Under the pieces are notes generated by a model. That model saw nothing but the letters and a program-made list of their open reading frames with translations, did not search any database and had not been told where the DNA came from. From positions 37,041,001 to 37,105,000 of the forward strand of contig NC_056755.1 in the NCBI RefSeq assembly GCF_018687715.1: DNA of 64,000 bases, read 5' to 3'. Shown in pieces: positions 10,430 to 23,062 of the stretch (positions within the stretch are counted from its first letter, which is position 1; every line of letters starts with the position of its first letter). The position numbers and the translations under genes are program-made. The stretch comes from Carya illinoinensis. Lineage: Eukaryota; Streptophyta; Magnoliopsida; Fagales; Juglandaceae.

Positions 10430-12186
10430 AGAGTGAGAGACTGAGAGAGTTTTAGAGAGAGGGAGCTGGGAAGAGAAGAGAAGAAGTGAAGAAGAAGTGG
10501 AGGGTTATAGTGAGAGAGAGTTTTCTAGAAATATTGTTTTAAGCATTAAGGTAAATAATATTTCTCATTTTTTATTTGTAATATACATGATAATTTCAAT
10601 GTTTTATTTCATATATATTTAACTAACTAGTATTGTGTATTTTTTGAAGGATCATTTGTTGTGAATTGTTGAGAAGTTGTGATTTTTGAAGAAGAATTTA
10701 TTTAAAGCACAAGGTATATATACTAAACTATATTGTTACATTTTATTGTGGATTTAATTTGTGATATAGATTGTGTTGTTTGGATGAATTAAAAAGAAAA
10801 ATTATTGTTATTGAATATGTTTATTCTTAATGTGATAATGTTTTAGTATAGTGTATGTTTTTGAATAATAATTATTTGTTAGTTTATGTGTCTATTTTAG
10901 TAATTTGTTGTGATAAAAGAATATATATAACAATTTATTTGTTAGATAAATAGTGTGATTATTTGTGTAAGAATAAAAATTATGGAGATGAATTATTAAT
11001 AACCATAATTATAAATTATAATATTACAATTAAAACTATTATATATATAATTAGTTAAATAACTAATATAATAAATTATCATATATTACTAAGTGTCAAT
11101 TATAAGGCATAACTATATAGTATATAGCAGAAAAATCGAATTACTAAAATTATAATATAAATAAGTATTATAAAATAATAATTCCTAAAAATCTAATAGC
11201 TTGATGATCCTAAATATTTTATCTAATAATATATAGTATAGGGTATATTAGTATTAATCCATAATAATAATTATCATGTAATGTATAGTATTAAAAAATG
11301 ATTACTAAGAAATAGATAAGTAATTATAATAATAATTACTTATTTAATTATAAAAATTATTATAAAAATTATAATAATTTTGGCAATAATTGGTACATAT
11401 TATATAATAACTTATAACAATTAAGTGTTATCAATATATAGTATAACTAGTAATTATAATCTAATTTGCTATATATTATATTAAATATGAAATAAATAAG
11501 TAAAATTTGTTATTTTATGCTATATAATAACAAATAAAATATAAGTGTTATCAGTAACTTATAATAGTAATTATAAGATATTTTATAGTAGTGTTATATA
11601 TTATATAGCTGATAAATGACATATAATATAATAACTTAGGAATTACATAAGTTTATAAATAATTTCTAAGTGTTATCAATCATTAATAATATAAATATTA
11701 TTAGTACATCGGGATAATTCAAACAATGTGCGCTAATTTATTTGTAGACTTTTTTGTTAGATATTGTATAACATTGCATAAATAACCTTAGACCCGTTTG
11801 GGAATTAGTGTACATTTAGGTGTACATTAATTCCTGAATTGTCCAGTGTGGACAGTTTGAGATTATATTATCCGTATTGCACATAAACGTTATTCCTACT
11901 TTGAACGTTTAGTATGAAGTTTCGGTGTCTTCCTCATTTGTTCTTCGGGTATACTGTTCTTAGGGTCATAATCCCTATATGTGAACATGTATACTTGGAG
12001 AACTATGGGGAAGTGCTGCCGAAATTTTTACTAACGTTCAAAGTAGTAGAGTGACGAGACTTGTGCAATATGGAGAATATAATCTCGAATGGGATAGGAC
12101 CAACTACCTTGAGAAAGAGTACTTTGAACATTATGTATCATGACATGCATGTGTATTTAACTTTACCTTAATTACTAAAAAATTAG
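10430..12186 (+). other. Presumed 5' untranslated exons and introns of TNP2 gene
   Basis: A purine-rich GAGAGAG leader (10430-10550) ends at a donor, AAG/GTAAAT (about 10550). A second short exon is suggested at about 10650-10712 (acceptor TTTTTTGAAG, donor CACAAG/GTATAT). The rest is AT-rich. A better conserved stretch (about 11785-12150) includes TGTCCAGTGTGGACA, a small inverted repeat often seen upstream of plant CACTA transposases. No protein frame is visible, and exon borders here are inference. Confidence 0.45.
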
Positions 12187-12198
12187 ATGTTTTTAGAA

Positions 12199-15100
12199 AT
12201 GGATAAAAGTTGGATGCGTCTACGCGATAGACTTGGAAAAGATTACATACCCTATGCGCGTGGAGTAAGGGTCTTCATTGATTTTGCAAAGGCCTCTGCT
12301 GATAGTCGTGGTTACATTAAGTGTCCATGTCGAGGTTGTAAAAATTTGTGTGCGATAAGATTGGATGAAGCTGAAAGTCATATATTTGTGAACGGTATGG
12401 ATTTGGGCTATACTCGATGGGTACTGCATGGTGAGCCGTATGCTGAATCAGCGGATGACTTATTCAGTCAGCGGGAAAATTTGCACAACGTGGATGATGA
12501 TTATGAGCGAGATGAGATGGAGGAGATGTTGAGTGACATTGGAGCTGGGATGTTTATGGATGAGGTTGATGACAATGGCTCAAGTGGGGGACGGAATGAG
12601 TCAGATAATTTTCCAGCAATGTGGGAAGATGCAAAGCGTGAGCTTTATCCAGGTTGTACAAAACATTCTAAAATGTCGTTTATTGTGCGGTTGCTTCACA
12701 TAAAATCATTGTGTGGAATGTCAACCAAAGCAATTAACATGGTATTAGACTTATTTAACGAAGTGCTTCCCGAAGGATCTGCATTGCCGAAGAACTTTTA
12801 TGAAGCGAAACAGTTGAGAAAGGGATTAGGATTTGAGTATAAGTCCATACATGCGTGCAAGAATGATTGTGTTTTATTTTGGAATGAGAACGAGGAGAAA
12901 CAAGCATGTCCTGTATGCGGAGAGTCGAGGTGGAAGGATAAGAAAAGCGTTCCGGTTAAAGTATTGCGATATTTCCCATTGAAACCCCGATTGCAAAGAT
13001 TATACATGTGTAAGAAAATAGCTCACGATATGAAGTGGCACAAAGAGAAAAGAGTTCAAAATGATGGATTTATGAGGCACCCGGCTGACTCACTTGCGTG
13101 GCAATCTTTCGATAATCAGTATCCAGAGTTTGGGATAGAAGCAAGGAACGTGCGTCTCGGACTCACAACTGATGGATTCAACCCTTTTGGAAATATGAGT
13201 ACAAGTTATAGCACTTGGCCTGTAGTGTTGATTCCGTACAATCTTCCACCATGGAGGTGCATGAAGGCGCCCAACTTTTTGTTAACTTTGCTTATCCCCG
13301 GCCCGAGATCACCTGGGAATGACATTGACGTATATTTGCAGCCGTTGATTGAAGAGTTGAAAGAGTTATGGGAAGCAGGCGTCAGAACTTATGATGCATC
13401 CACATCAACAACTTTTCAGATGCATGCTGCGGTAATGTGGACGATAAATGACTTTCCGGCATATGGGAATCTTTCCGGCTGGAGTACTAAAGGAAAGTTA
13501 GCTTGTCCGACGTGTAATAAAGAAACTACTAGTGAGTGGTTAAAATATTCTCAAAAGTTGTGTTTCATGGGTCATCGACGTTATCTACCAACAAATCATG
13601 CATGGAGAACAGAATCCGCTAAGTTTGATGGACGTGTAGAAGATAGAATTGCGCCAAATGAGTTGTCTGGGGAAGAGATCCTGGAACAATTGGTACATGT
13701 GGCAGCGAACAATTTTGGCAAAGGTCGGGGAAAGAACAAGAGAAAACGAGGCATAGCAGAATTGAATTGGACAAAGCGTAGTATTTTTTTTGACTTGCCG
13801 TATTGGTCGTCCTGCATGTTGCGACATAGTTTGGATGTAATGCATATTGAGAAGAATATTTGTGATAATATACTGGGTACATTAATGAGCATCAATAAAA
13901 AGACGAAAGATACGATTAAGACAAGGAAAGATCTTGAGAGAATGGGAATTAAACATAATTTGCATTTACGAGTGGATGGTGAGAGGGTGGTCATGCCGCA
14001 TGCATGTTTTACAATGACAAGGGAGGAGAGGATGGACTTCTGCAAATGGTTGCAAGGTGTGAAGTTGCCAGATGGTTATGCTTCAAATATCAGTAGATGC
14101 GTAAGCCATGATGACTGGAAAATTGGTGGATTGAAAAGTCATGACTGTCACGTATTTTTGCAGAAGTTATTACCGGTGGGAATTCGTGGGAAGCTAACAT
14201 CTGCTGTACGTGTTGCCATAACTGAACTGTGTATGTTTTTTAAGGATTTGTGTGCTCGGGTAGTGAAGCGAGATATGCTGCAGAAACTGGAAGAAGACAT
14301 TGCTACTATACTATGTAAATTTGAGCAAATCTTTCCACCGTCATTTTTTGATGTCATGGTCCATTTAGCAATACATTTACCCCGGGAGATCATGTTGGGT
14401 GGACCAGTACAGTTCCGTTGGATGTATCCAGTCGAAAGATATTTAGGTCGACTGAAGCGCACTGTTGGGAATAAAGCCAGAGCTGAGGGTTCAATAGCAG
14501 AGGCCTATATACACGATGAATGGTTAACATTTTGCTCTTTATATCTTCGTGGTGTTGAGACACGATTTATTCGTCAAGAACGAAATGCTGATCTTGCTGC
14601 TCCGCCTTCTCGTGAGCTATCAGTGTTTTCTCAGAATGTACGACCTTTGGGTGCACAAACGGGTTACGATTTACTTGATACAGAGTTGGGTAAAGTTCGG
14701 TGGTACGTACTAAATAATTGTCAGGAGATTGATCACTATCTCAGGTATGTCGTTGTACAAGGTTTAAATAATTTTAAAGATTATATACAACTTTAACTAT
14801 TGTTATGTAAAATAATATGATAACTTATACTATACAGTGAGCACATGGACAAACTTAAGATGGAAGGCGTCGAGGATATAGTGGCAAGACACGAGTCAGA
14901 ATTTTCTGGATGGTTTGAACAACGTGTATGAACTAAACTCTATACTATATGTTACATGATGAAAGTTTTAACTCTAGCTAATATTTAATAAATGACATTA
15001 TTTAAATTGTTAGATATTGGAACAACGTGCTCGTGATCCCGGATCAGTCTCTTTTGAATTGTATGCATTGGCCCGTGGTCCATCAAACAGAGCACTTCGA

Positions 15101-15871
15101 TACACTGCATGCACAGTTCGAGGTTATAGATTCCATACTCTGGACCGTGAACGTAATAGAAAAACTCAAAACTGTGGTGTCTTGGTCGAGGGGAGTCATG
15201 GAACAGATGATATTGATTATTATGGTGTCGTTCGTGATATTATCGGATTGAAATATCTGGGTGGGTCTATAACATATGTCTTTAAATGTGATTGGTGGGA
15301 TCTAGGCGGTGGTCGGGATTCGATATATAGGGATAATCATTTTACGAGTGTCAATACTGCATCTAAATGGTACGAAGATGATCCATTCGTACTGGCTTGT
15401 CAAGCTACTCAAATCTATTACTTGATTGATCCAATGAAAAGTGCTGATGAAGATAGTGGAGAGATAACTTGGCGAGTTGTACAAAAATTTGTCCCTCGAA
15501 ATATATATGAAGTAGGAACGAGTGCAGATTACGATAATAGTGGAGATGAAGATGACACTCTAAATGTAGAGGCCTACCAGGAAGATGGAGGAGGGGGTAT
15601 TAACTTATTTGTTGACCTCGGTGCACTCGAGTTGCTCCCCTTATGTAGAGATGACGTCCCACTCATCCATCTCGACCCGTCTTCATTAAATTATCACTCA
15701 ATTGAAGAAAGTGAGAAAAGTACAGAAGAAGAGTCAGAAGAAGAAGACGAACAAGAATCCGGGGGGGAAGTGGATAAGGATGACGAACAAGAGCTTGATG
15801 ATGATGACGAAGATGTTATACAAAGAGATTCTGAAACAAACATGGAAAATACATCCGAAGATGAAGACTAA
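12199..15871 (+). CDS. CACTA TNP2-type transposase
   Basis: Three exons, 12199-14744, 14838-14925 and 15014-15871, join in frame to about 1163 aa. The start MDKSWM is typical of TNP2 proteins and follows an acceptor TTTTAG; an in-frame ATG lies four codons upstream at 12187. Residues 1-75 form the transposase-associated domain (SRGYIKCPCRGCKN). The Transposase_21 core contains LYPGCTKHSKMSF, DIDVYLQPLIEELKELWEAGV and DVMHIEKNICDNILGTLM. A DUF4218-like block is near residues 670-760 (FRWMYPVERYLGRLKRTVGN). Exon 3 carries a DUF4216-like block (VFKCDWWD, FVLACQATQIYYL) and an acidic tail. The enzyme would cut and rejoin the element ends. No stop or frameshift is seen once introns are removed, so it may be functional. 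Catalytic acidic residues were not assigned. Confidence 0.9.
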
Positions 15872-15973
15872 AAGTACTAAAAAGTTTATTCATATACAGC
15901 CATTATAGAATTTTATAATAAATATAAATTTATTCTAATAATATTTTTTTGTTATATATAATCATTTCCAAGT

Positions 15974-17661
15974 ATGCCGCCAAAAAGACAAAGGAGAAAT
16001 GTGCCTCCTCCACCGAGTCCAAGTCCTGAACCCATTGAGGACTCCCCACCTGAGGAGTCCGTTCCCGAAGATGAAGTTAACATTACAGAGAACGATGCAC
16101 AATCGACACCTACCGGTAAGGAATGTTTACGTTAATACTATATATAATCAAGATGTTTGTTTCAATAAATAATATATATAACCTTCAAAATTATACTATT
16201 ATCTATTAGTTGATGAACAATTGGCTCGTCGTGGTCGTGGCTATACACGCGGCATCTCACTTGAGAAAAATCGAAGGCATGGTAAACTGAAAATCACAAT
16301 TCCTGATAATTCCACTGGAGGAGTGAATGATAGTGCAGCAGCGCTTTCCTCCTATATTGGCACAGTAATTCGAGCTTACGCTCCATTTTATGTGCGCTCC
16401 TGGAGAGATGTGCCGAATGAGATTAAGGAACACATTCGAAGTCGTGTGCTGGTGAGTTTACTTATTATATCATTTTTTTCACCTACATTAGTTTATTTTA
16501 TTTTTAACGTAATTAATTTATAATTAGGATGAATTTGACCTCGACTTTGGTCGTAGCGAGGATTTGAGAACTGTGAATGAGTTAATGGCTACACTATTCC
16601 GACGTCACAAGGGACGATGTCACGACCATTTCAAGAAATTTGAGACGTTTGAAGAGGCTGCACAGTCCCCTTTCCAGCAGATGAAATTAGACGACTGGAT
16701 AAAGTGTTGTGATCTTTTTGCCTCTCCAGAATATCAGGTATTCTAGATTTATTTTCTATAATTATTTACATTTATATTTGTTGTTTATATTATATGTATG
16801 TACATATATTACAATTAACGGTGAGAATTATTTTTGTAGCACTTAAGTTCTACAAATGCAAATAATAGATCTGCTCTGACTATTCACCATCGTGCTGGTT
16901 CAAGATCATTCCATCGTCTTGCTGAAAAAATGGTAATTAATAAACACAATAATTCATATTTTTTCTTATTATTCTTTTATATAAGTACTAATACTGTCTT
17001 TTTCAAATTGCTAATGATGTCGTTTTCTTAGAAACGTGATGATCCTGAAAACTTTTCCCTCATTCATGTCTATGCTGCTGCTCACACTAATGAGCATAGT
17101 GAGTGGATGGATCCTGCAGCTGCAATTAATTATGTAAGCGGTATTCCTTTTGTTGAATTATATTATGTAACATGTGATTAAATTATTTTTTATTTGTATT
17201 TCTTTTAATATGTTACTTATTGTGTGTTTTGATCTTTCAAACTGCAGGGGAAAATGATGGAGATGCAGTCAGTTTCTGGGGATTCCTCTCCTAGTGATTT
17301 GGACATTTTTTCACAGGTGCTTGGGCCCAACTCTAGTATGGCAAGAGGTTTGGGACGATCTTTCAAGCATTCCGGTTCATCTTCCTCAACCTCATCGACA
17401 TCACAAATTAATAATCTTACCAAAGATTTAGAAGCTGCACGACGCGAGAATGAGTATATGAGGTCTAGACAGCAAGAGTTGGAGTCCCTCTTAGAGCGAC
17501 AGTCTCATTTAGAGACGCGTTTGCAGGACCAACAAAGAGACCAGGAGGAAAGAATCCGTAGTGAGGTCCAACAGCAAGTGCAGCGGGAGATGATGCTGCA
17601 AATGGAGCGTGTTATGTCATTGCAACAGAATCGTGCTGGGCGAGGAAAGAAAAAGAAATGA
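15974..17661 (+). CDS. CACTA TNPA/Ptta-type DNA-binding transposition protein
   Basis: Six exons (15974-16115, 16210-16451, 16528-16737, 16840-16932, 17032-17133, 17248-17661) join in frame with GT-AG borders to 400 aa. The start MPPKRQRRN follows the TNP2 stop by about 100 bases in the same orientation. The middle part (SYIGTVIRAYAPFYVRSWRDVP, LFRRHKGRCHDHFKKF, HRAGSRSFHRLAEKM, HVYAAAHTNEHSEWMDPAA) matches the plant transposase Ptta/En/Spm family (Transposase_24, PF03004). The C-terminal 90 residues are a Gln/Glu/Arg-rich coiled coil ending in GRGKKKK, a likely nuclear signal. By analogy with En/Spm TNPA it should bind subterminal repeats, here the ACGTTCGAACGT motifs or the GTGACGGT words. 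Which of these it binds is not known. Confidence 0.88.
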
Positions 17662-17789
17662 ATTTTATTTCTGTATTACGTTTTTAACATCTAATTTGAA
17701 AACAGTTTCAAACAATATTGGTTGTGAAATATGTACTGTAATATGAAACAATTGGTTTGTTTATTAAGTGGATGAGTTTAGCATTTCTG

Positions 17790-18240
17790 ATATGTACGTT
17801 CGAATGTAAATAAAATACGTTTCAACAGTATTAAACGTTCGAAAATACGTTCGAACGTAACCATACAAAATAGTAACAAAACGTTCGAACGTTTAAAAAA
17901 AACGTTCGAATGTAAAAAAAGTTTAACGTTCCAAACATCCGAACGTACATTTTACGTTCGAACACTACTCTCTTAACATTCGAATTAACGTCCGAACGTC
18001 ATGATACAAACGTTCGGACATTATTTCATTTTCGTTGGAATCGAGATTCGAACGTAACGTTCGCACGTATAAACGTTCGAACGTTTACATTATACGTCCG
18101 AACTATAATCAACAAACGTTACCTTTTCTCGTTCGGATGTCAGCTCGTCTTTTTTACGTTCGAACGTGTAATTTTAAGTTCGAACGTTATATTCTGTGAC
18201 AGATTCTAACCGTCACAGAAAATAATACGTTCGAACGTTA
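17790..18240. repeat. ACGTTCGAACGT palindrome cluster 5, right subterminal
   Basis: About fifteen full or half copies of the motif (ACGTTCGAACGT at 17838 and 17880; ACGTTCGCACGT and ACGTTCGAACGTTTAC near 18057-18086) lie between the TNPA-type gene and the right terminal repeat. Copies here are more decayed than in the internal clusters, with many single halves. It mirrors cluster 1. Confidence 0.85.
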
Positions 18241-18445
18241 CTTCAAACGGCACATCCCCAACCGTCACTAAAAATATTTTTAGTGACGCTTGTACAGTAA
18301 ACTGTCACCAAATGTAATCCGTGACGCACATTACGTGACAGTGGTGGTGACGGTCTAAAACCGTCACCAAATATATTTCGTGACGTTTTTTCCATTTCTT
18401 GTGACAGTTTCATCTGTCACTAAAACCTATTTTTGTTGTAGTGGT

Positions 18446-18446
<1 letters not shown>

Positions 18447-18478
<32 letters not shown>

Positions 18479-18632
18479 TAGATCAGACTGCTCTCTCATG
18501 TCTTTGATTTTTCATGGAGGTGTTATTGTCGAAGAATTGTCAACTCAATTTGGGCAAGGCATCTCTATTCTTAAATACTCATGTCTCTATACTATCAAGA
18601 TCAGACAATTACCCAGCTAAAAGATGATAACT
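18447..18632. other. CACTA right flank with (TG)n(TA)n microsatellite
   Basis: After the GTT target duplication, GTGTGTGTGTATATATATATATATATAT-type repeats (18447-18478) continue the TGTGTG found just left of the element (5763-5770). The transposon therefore inserted into or beside a TG-rich microsatellite. No gene is visible. Confidence 0.7.
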
Positions 18633-18851
18633 AGGTACTGTTTGGTCAAATGAAATTCTCATCTCAAATATAAAATTCTTATCTCATCATTAAAATTTTT
18701 TCAAATCTCCATACAAAATATAATAAACAATTCAACTTTTTCTTAACTTTTTCAAATTCCAATACAGTAATAATATTAAGATATAATATTTTAATATTTA
18801 ATCTTAAAACTAAAAATTCTGATTTGAAAAATCTCAGTGACCAAACAGATT
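18633..18851. mobile_element. MITE-like element of the GTTTGG family
   Basis: The left end CTGTTTGGTCAAATGAAATT and the right end, reverse complemented TCTGTTTGGTCACTGAGATT, are inverted repeats leading into CTCATCTCAAAT words. The core is AT-rich and non-coding. It is the same family as the elements near 1066 and 39470. Confidence 0.6.
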
Positions 18852-20742
18852 TAATGAGAAATGTTTGATCTGTAAAGAGATCTTGTAATAATAAACTTAG
18901 GAATAACGTAATGACATCATTTGATGTGAGGCGTCAGATTATAAAATATTTTTTATCATAAAATAGATAATTTAACGTTTCACATTAAGTCACCATGCCA
19001 GTTTATATATTCACTTTTATAAAATCTCTTTCTAGACCTAAGACTTGATCTCTTAACAACATTTCTTGATCCTTTTCAAAGTGGAAATCATTGTTCAACC
19101 TGTTATAAATTAAAATTATTCTAGCATGTCAGACGTACTAATGATATAAATAAATAATCAAATGATAGATAAAATACATGAATGTTATTTTCACACTAAC
19201 TAGTTATACCTAACTAAAAGATTGTAATTTAATAAAAGTGTGTTCTTCTTTTCAAAAGTGAGAACTCACTGTTCAACCTTTTTACATGTAGCCTAAAGTA
19301 TTATTAATCTTATCAGACTCGAATAGGATAAATAGGTAAGACATTCAACAGCCAACTGATCCATTAGTTCTAATTGCCTTTTTCCTTTGCACTCACTACT
19401 GCATCATGTAGGAGTAATAAATATTCATGCAAACAACCAAAGCTATTAGTGGCTTGAGATTGAAGAGATTATCAGTAGGGCCAACCTCATGCGCCCCAAA
19501 TCCCACGTCCTCTTTATAACTTTAAACTCAAAATCATTCAAATCCCAACCGCACATCTTAATTTTATTTGAGCAATTTGATAGCTTATATTTTTGTGTTA
19601 TTAATTAAAAAACTTAATGTATAATATTCAAATTAAACATCATGTTCTACCTCCTTATATTATATATAGGAGATCAGAACCAAATTCAAGCAGAATTAGT
19701 GGATATGTATTGGTAAACCCCGGCCCAGCACTAGTTAGCTAGCTTATAGAAAGTAATAATTAATATAAATAGGAATCTAATTAAAGGCATGTCCTTATTT
19801 TATTTCATTTAAAATCACGTGTTAATAGAGGCAAAGTTAAAGACCTAGAGTTTACTTATTTTTATTATTGATAGAACACCACCTTGTAATTTATTATATT
19901 ATTGAACTTTAAACTTATAAGCAGCTTAGGATCCCAATTAATGCACGTATCTCCAAGTAGTCCATGGCCACTTCAACAACTTAAGAACATTCTTTGGGAT
20001 TGCCCAGAAACAGTGAACGGTCTCAAATACTTAATTGTATGTGTACTAGATTATATATGCTATCTAGCTGCACATGATTCATATGCGTGAGAAAACACTT
20101 TAGTTATAAGCTTAATTTAAATATTTATGGAAGGAAGGTTCATCATGGCTTTGACAGTTGATTAGCATTCTTTGATGCTTAGTTTTTTAAAGGAGGAAGT
20201 ACGTCAATTATATATACAGAAAACGCATTTGCTAGCTAGCCTACCAGCTTGTTCGTTCATGTTAATGGCCGGTGGGAAACGCAGATAATACCAGTACTAC
20301 CATTGCCGCCTTGTCTCCCTATTCGGGCAGTACTAATTTTAATTAATTAGCATGCCTTGTTTTTGCCTAACCTCGATCAACTTAATTCGGGCAGACTCGG
20401 CCATCATGATTAATGCGAAAGGAAATTTAAGTTGAAAATAAAGAAAATATATATACAAAGATCATTATATATATTTATAAGTTCAAAATTGATCATCTAT
20501 TATTACAATCTTTACAAAAAGTAGTAGAAGTACTCTAGCCGGCCGGCCAGCTCCCCGGCCTTGACCTAAGCTGGTCTTCGATTCGAAGAAAGTTCAGAAG
20601 GTGGACGAGCGGCCTTTGTCGTGCAATTATTCTATTATTATCCTACTAAAAGAGCCAAAAGCAAAAGATAAGAATTCTACCAACTGATCATGTTACAACA
20701 AGCTTAGTGGATCCTAGCTAGCTAGCTAGTATATATAATAAC

Positions 20743-20792
<50 letters not shown>

Positions 20793-22900
20793 CTTGCATA
20801 TTTACCATGACGTGTTTATGGAATAAGTTAAGGACGAGATCAGTTGTGATCTAACTAAAAAGTAAATTATGATCTTTCAAGTATATGCATGAAAGATGAA
20901 TATTACATGAGTATATATTTTCTGAAAGAAACGTATATATTGGCCATTAATATGTGTACGTACATCGATCGATCATGCAATATATATATATATGGATGTG
21001 ATCAACAATCCATTTCTGATGCATATATATATAATTAAGCATATATGGCATTCGGTAATTAGATAATATTATCGCAAAACATATGTTCTAAATTAAGGAC
21101 ATGACTAATAATTAAATGTGGCGACTGGTGGCTGCAGCTAGCCTAGCTTGAATATTTCGAATGACTACGCATGCAGAGTCAAGATCGATCAGGAATCATA
21201 CAAAGGCAGTACTACTACCATGCACCTTGCATTGCTTTTGGGTCCACACGTTTCCATCAATATATATATATATATCGCTTTAACCACTAATCATATTGTT
21301 GTATAATAGGTTTTTGGAGCAGAATAAGTACCCTTTTTATAATTTCCCAAGGTGCATTAATGGCTTTTAGTGATGATGGGATCGATGCTATCTTATCCTG
21401 CGTACACATTGAACTGGCCGGGTTAAGGTAATATGAGTTTTGATATTTACAAACCAATTTTCACCCGTATCAATATTATTGTCTTTATATTTAAAATTTA
21501 AATTAGTACAATTTTCTTTATTAATTGTATATATATGATATTAATTGTATAGGCCAGGACGCTCAAACAGGTCATGACATGTTGCTTCGCACCACTTTCT
21601 GATCATCAATATATATGCCGAAAGAGGAAAGAAAAATATAAAGGAATTCATGACAAACTACATATAAACAACAAGGCAAAGAATATATCATATATATATA
21701 TATTAGATTGATTCTTTCAGAAAGATCTGATCATATCTCATAGAAAACATGATCTTTGTTATCTCCTGAAAAAGAGATTCAGGCCAGCCGGGTGATGAGG
21801 TGATCATAAAAATAAGAGTAAAGGTAGCCCATAATTTGTTATTATGACGCGTGAAATATTCTTTATTCCCAAAAAAAACGACAGAAAGAAAAAGATGTGT
21901 TCTATTATTATTAGTTTTTTAGACCTACATTATCATATGCAGTCCAGAAAATGCGAAGGGTAACGCCAAGTTAAAGATTATAATCTAATGCATAGGGCTC
22001 GAGATCTCACGAGAGTCAGTATGGCAAATAAAGAATCCAAGAAAGATAATGACAGACATAAAATAATGGAAAGAAACCTGCAGCTAGCTTGCTAGGGGAG
22101 ATCAAGGGATCTTAAAAACATGTTAATTATTAATTTATTAAGTGATGCCAATTTGGAAGAGACAGAGAGATCAGAGGTACATATTGAAGTCCAACAAATC
22201 CAGCTCGATCGGGATAAGCTAGCTGCTAGCTAGTGCGATGAGAACTAAATCTGTGAATGATCGATCATGATCATCATGTATGGCTCACGAGTACTGGCCT
22301 TATAAACTCAGCAATAATATAGAGAAATATGCTTTCTGAAATTAATTATATTCCAATTTCTTTTATTCAGTTTCACTCTCTGATCTCTCCTCATACATGA
22401 ATTCTTCATGACATATGTAGTTTCTGTTACGACGCATAATAAAACATCGTGTTAGTTTATAAATGTAAGGATATATAGGTAAGTACTTCCTTTAATTAGC
22501 TATTTCAGCAGAAAACCCTGTATTTTCGACAGGCTTCAGTGGGATGAAATCGATCTACAGGCAAAGAGAGCCAACAAACCTAGCTAGCGTAGATAATGGA
22601 TATTTAATTTATAATAGCATCGTTTTAATAATTAATTAAAAAAAAAAAAGCAGACATGAAACGACATTTTGTAAAGTAATCTCACATCACAGAAAGTAAA
22701 CAAACCAAAAGGAAAAGAAAAAGAAAAGGGAACAAAAAAAAAAGGGCAATTATGGATCCTGATCGTGGTCGTACAAATGGGTTAACCCTCCAATGCTATT
22801 GACAGTAACAACCACCAAAACAAAAAGACTATCTTTTAACAGCCCCACATGCATAATATTGCTTATGATGATGTAAAGGTTGCTTCATGGAAACACCAGC
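18852..22900. other. Intergenic region upstream of the ABCB gene
   Basis: Four kilobases of AT-rich DNA hold no supported gene. Notable items are an (AT)n microsatellite at about 20741-20788, several GATCGATC and CTAGCTAGC words typical of plant promoters, and A-rich runs near 22640 and 22730. The 62-codon frame at 19902 has no recognisable content and is unlikely to be a gene. Confidence 0.6.
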
Positions 22901-22917
22901 CAACCCTTACACATTAT

Positions 22918-23062
22918 TATAAATACCATCTCTCTGAGCAAGTCAAGTCTGGAATGCACAAGCTTTTGTATTTTTCTCTTGCAAATAGACTCAAGCCTTT
23001 CTTACATTAAAGTACTAGCATCTCTGAGTACTATTGTTTCTTTGTACTGAGGGTTTTAAGCA
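22918..23062 (+). promoter_or_regulatory. ABCB core promoter and 5' UTR
   Basis: A TATAAATA box at 22918-22925 lies 138 bases before the start codon. A transcription start around 22950 would give a leader of about 110 bases. The position and sequence fit a plant core promoter. The start site itself is inferred. Confidence 0.6.

Larger units (their letters stand above)
5773..18443. mobile_element. Complete CACTA (En/Spm) DNA transposon, 12.67 kb
   Basis: The element starts CACTACAACAAATATGG at 5773 and ends with the reverse complement of CACTACAACAAAAATAGG at 18443. The first 30 bases of the two ends match at 27 positions by hand count. The same three bases, GTT, flank it at 5770-5772 and 18444-18446, as expected for the 3-bp target duplication of CACTA elements. 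Just inside both ends lie GTGACGGT/ACCGTCAC words and then clusters of ACGTTCGAACGT palindromes. It carries a TNP2-type transposase gene, a TNPA/Ptta-type gene and a third, divergent gene. The two transposition genes read open across predicted splice sites without stops, so it could be autonomous. Whether it still moves cannot be judged from sequence. Confidence 0.95.

Noticed and set aside
13585..14462. Long antisense frames opposite the TNP2 transposase
   Set aside because: They are shadows of the coding strand; the sense strand has full domain support.
19902..20090. 62-codon frame upstream of ABCB
   Set aside because: No recognisable motif and no splice or promoter context; chance frame.
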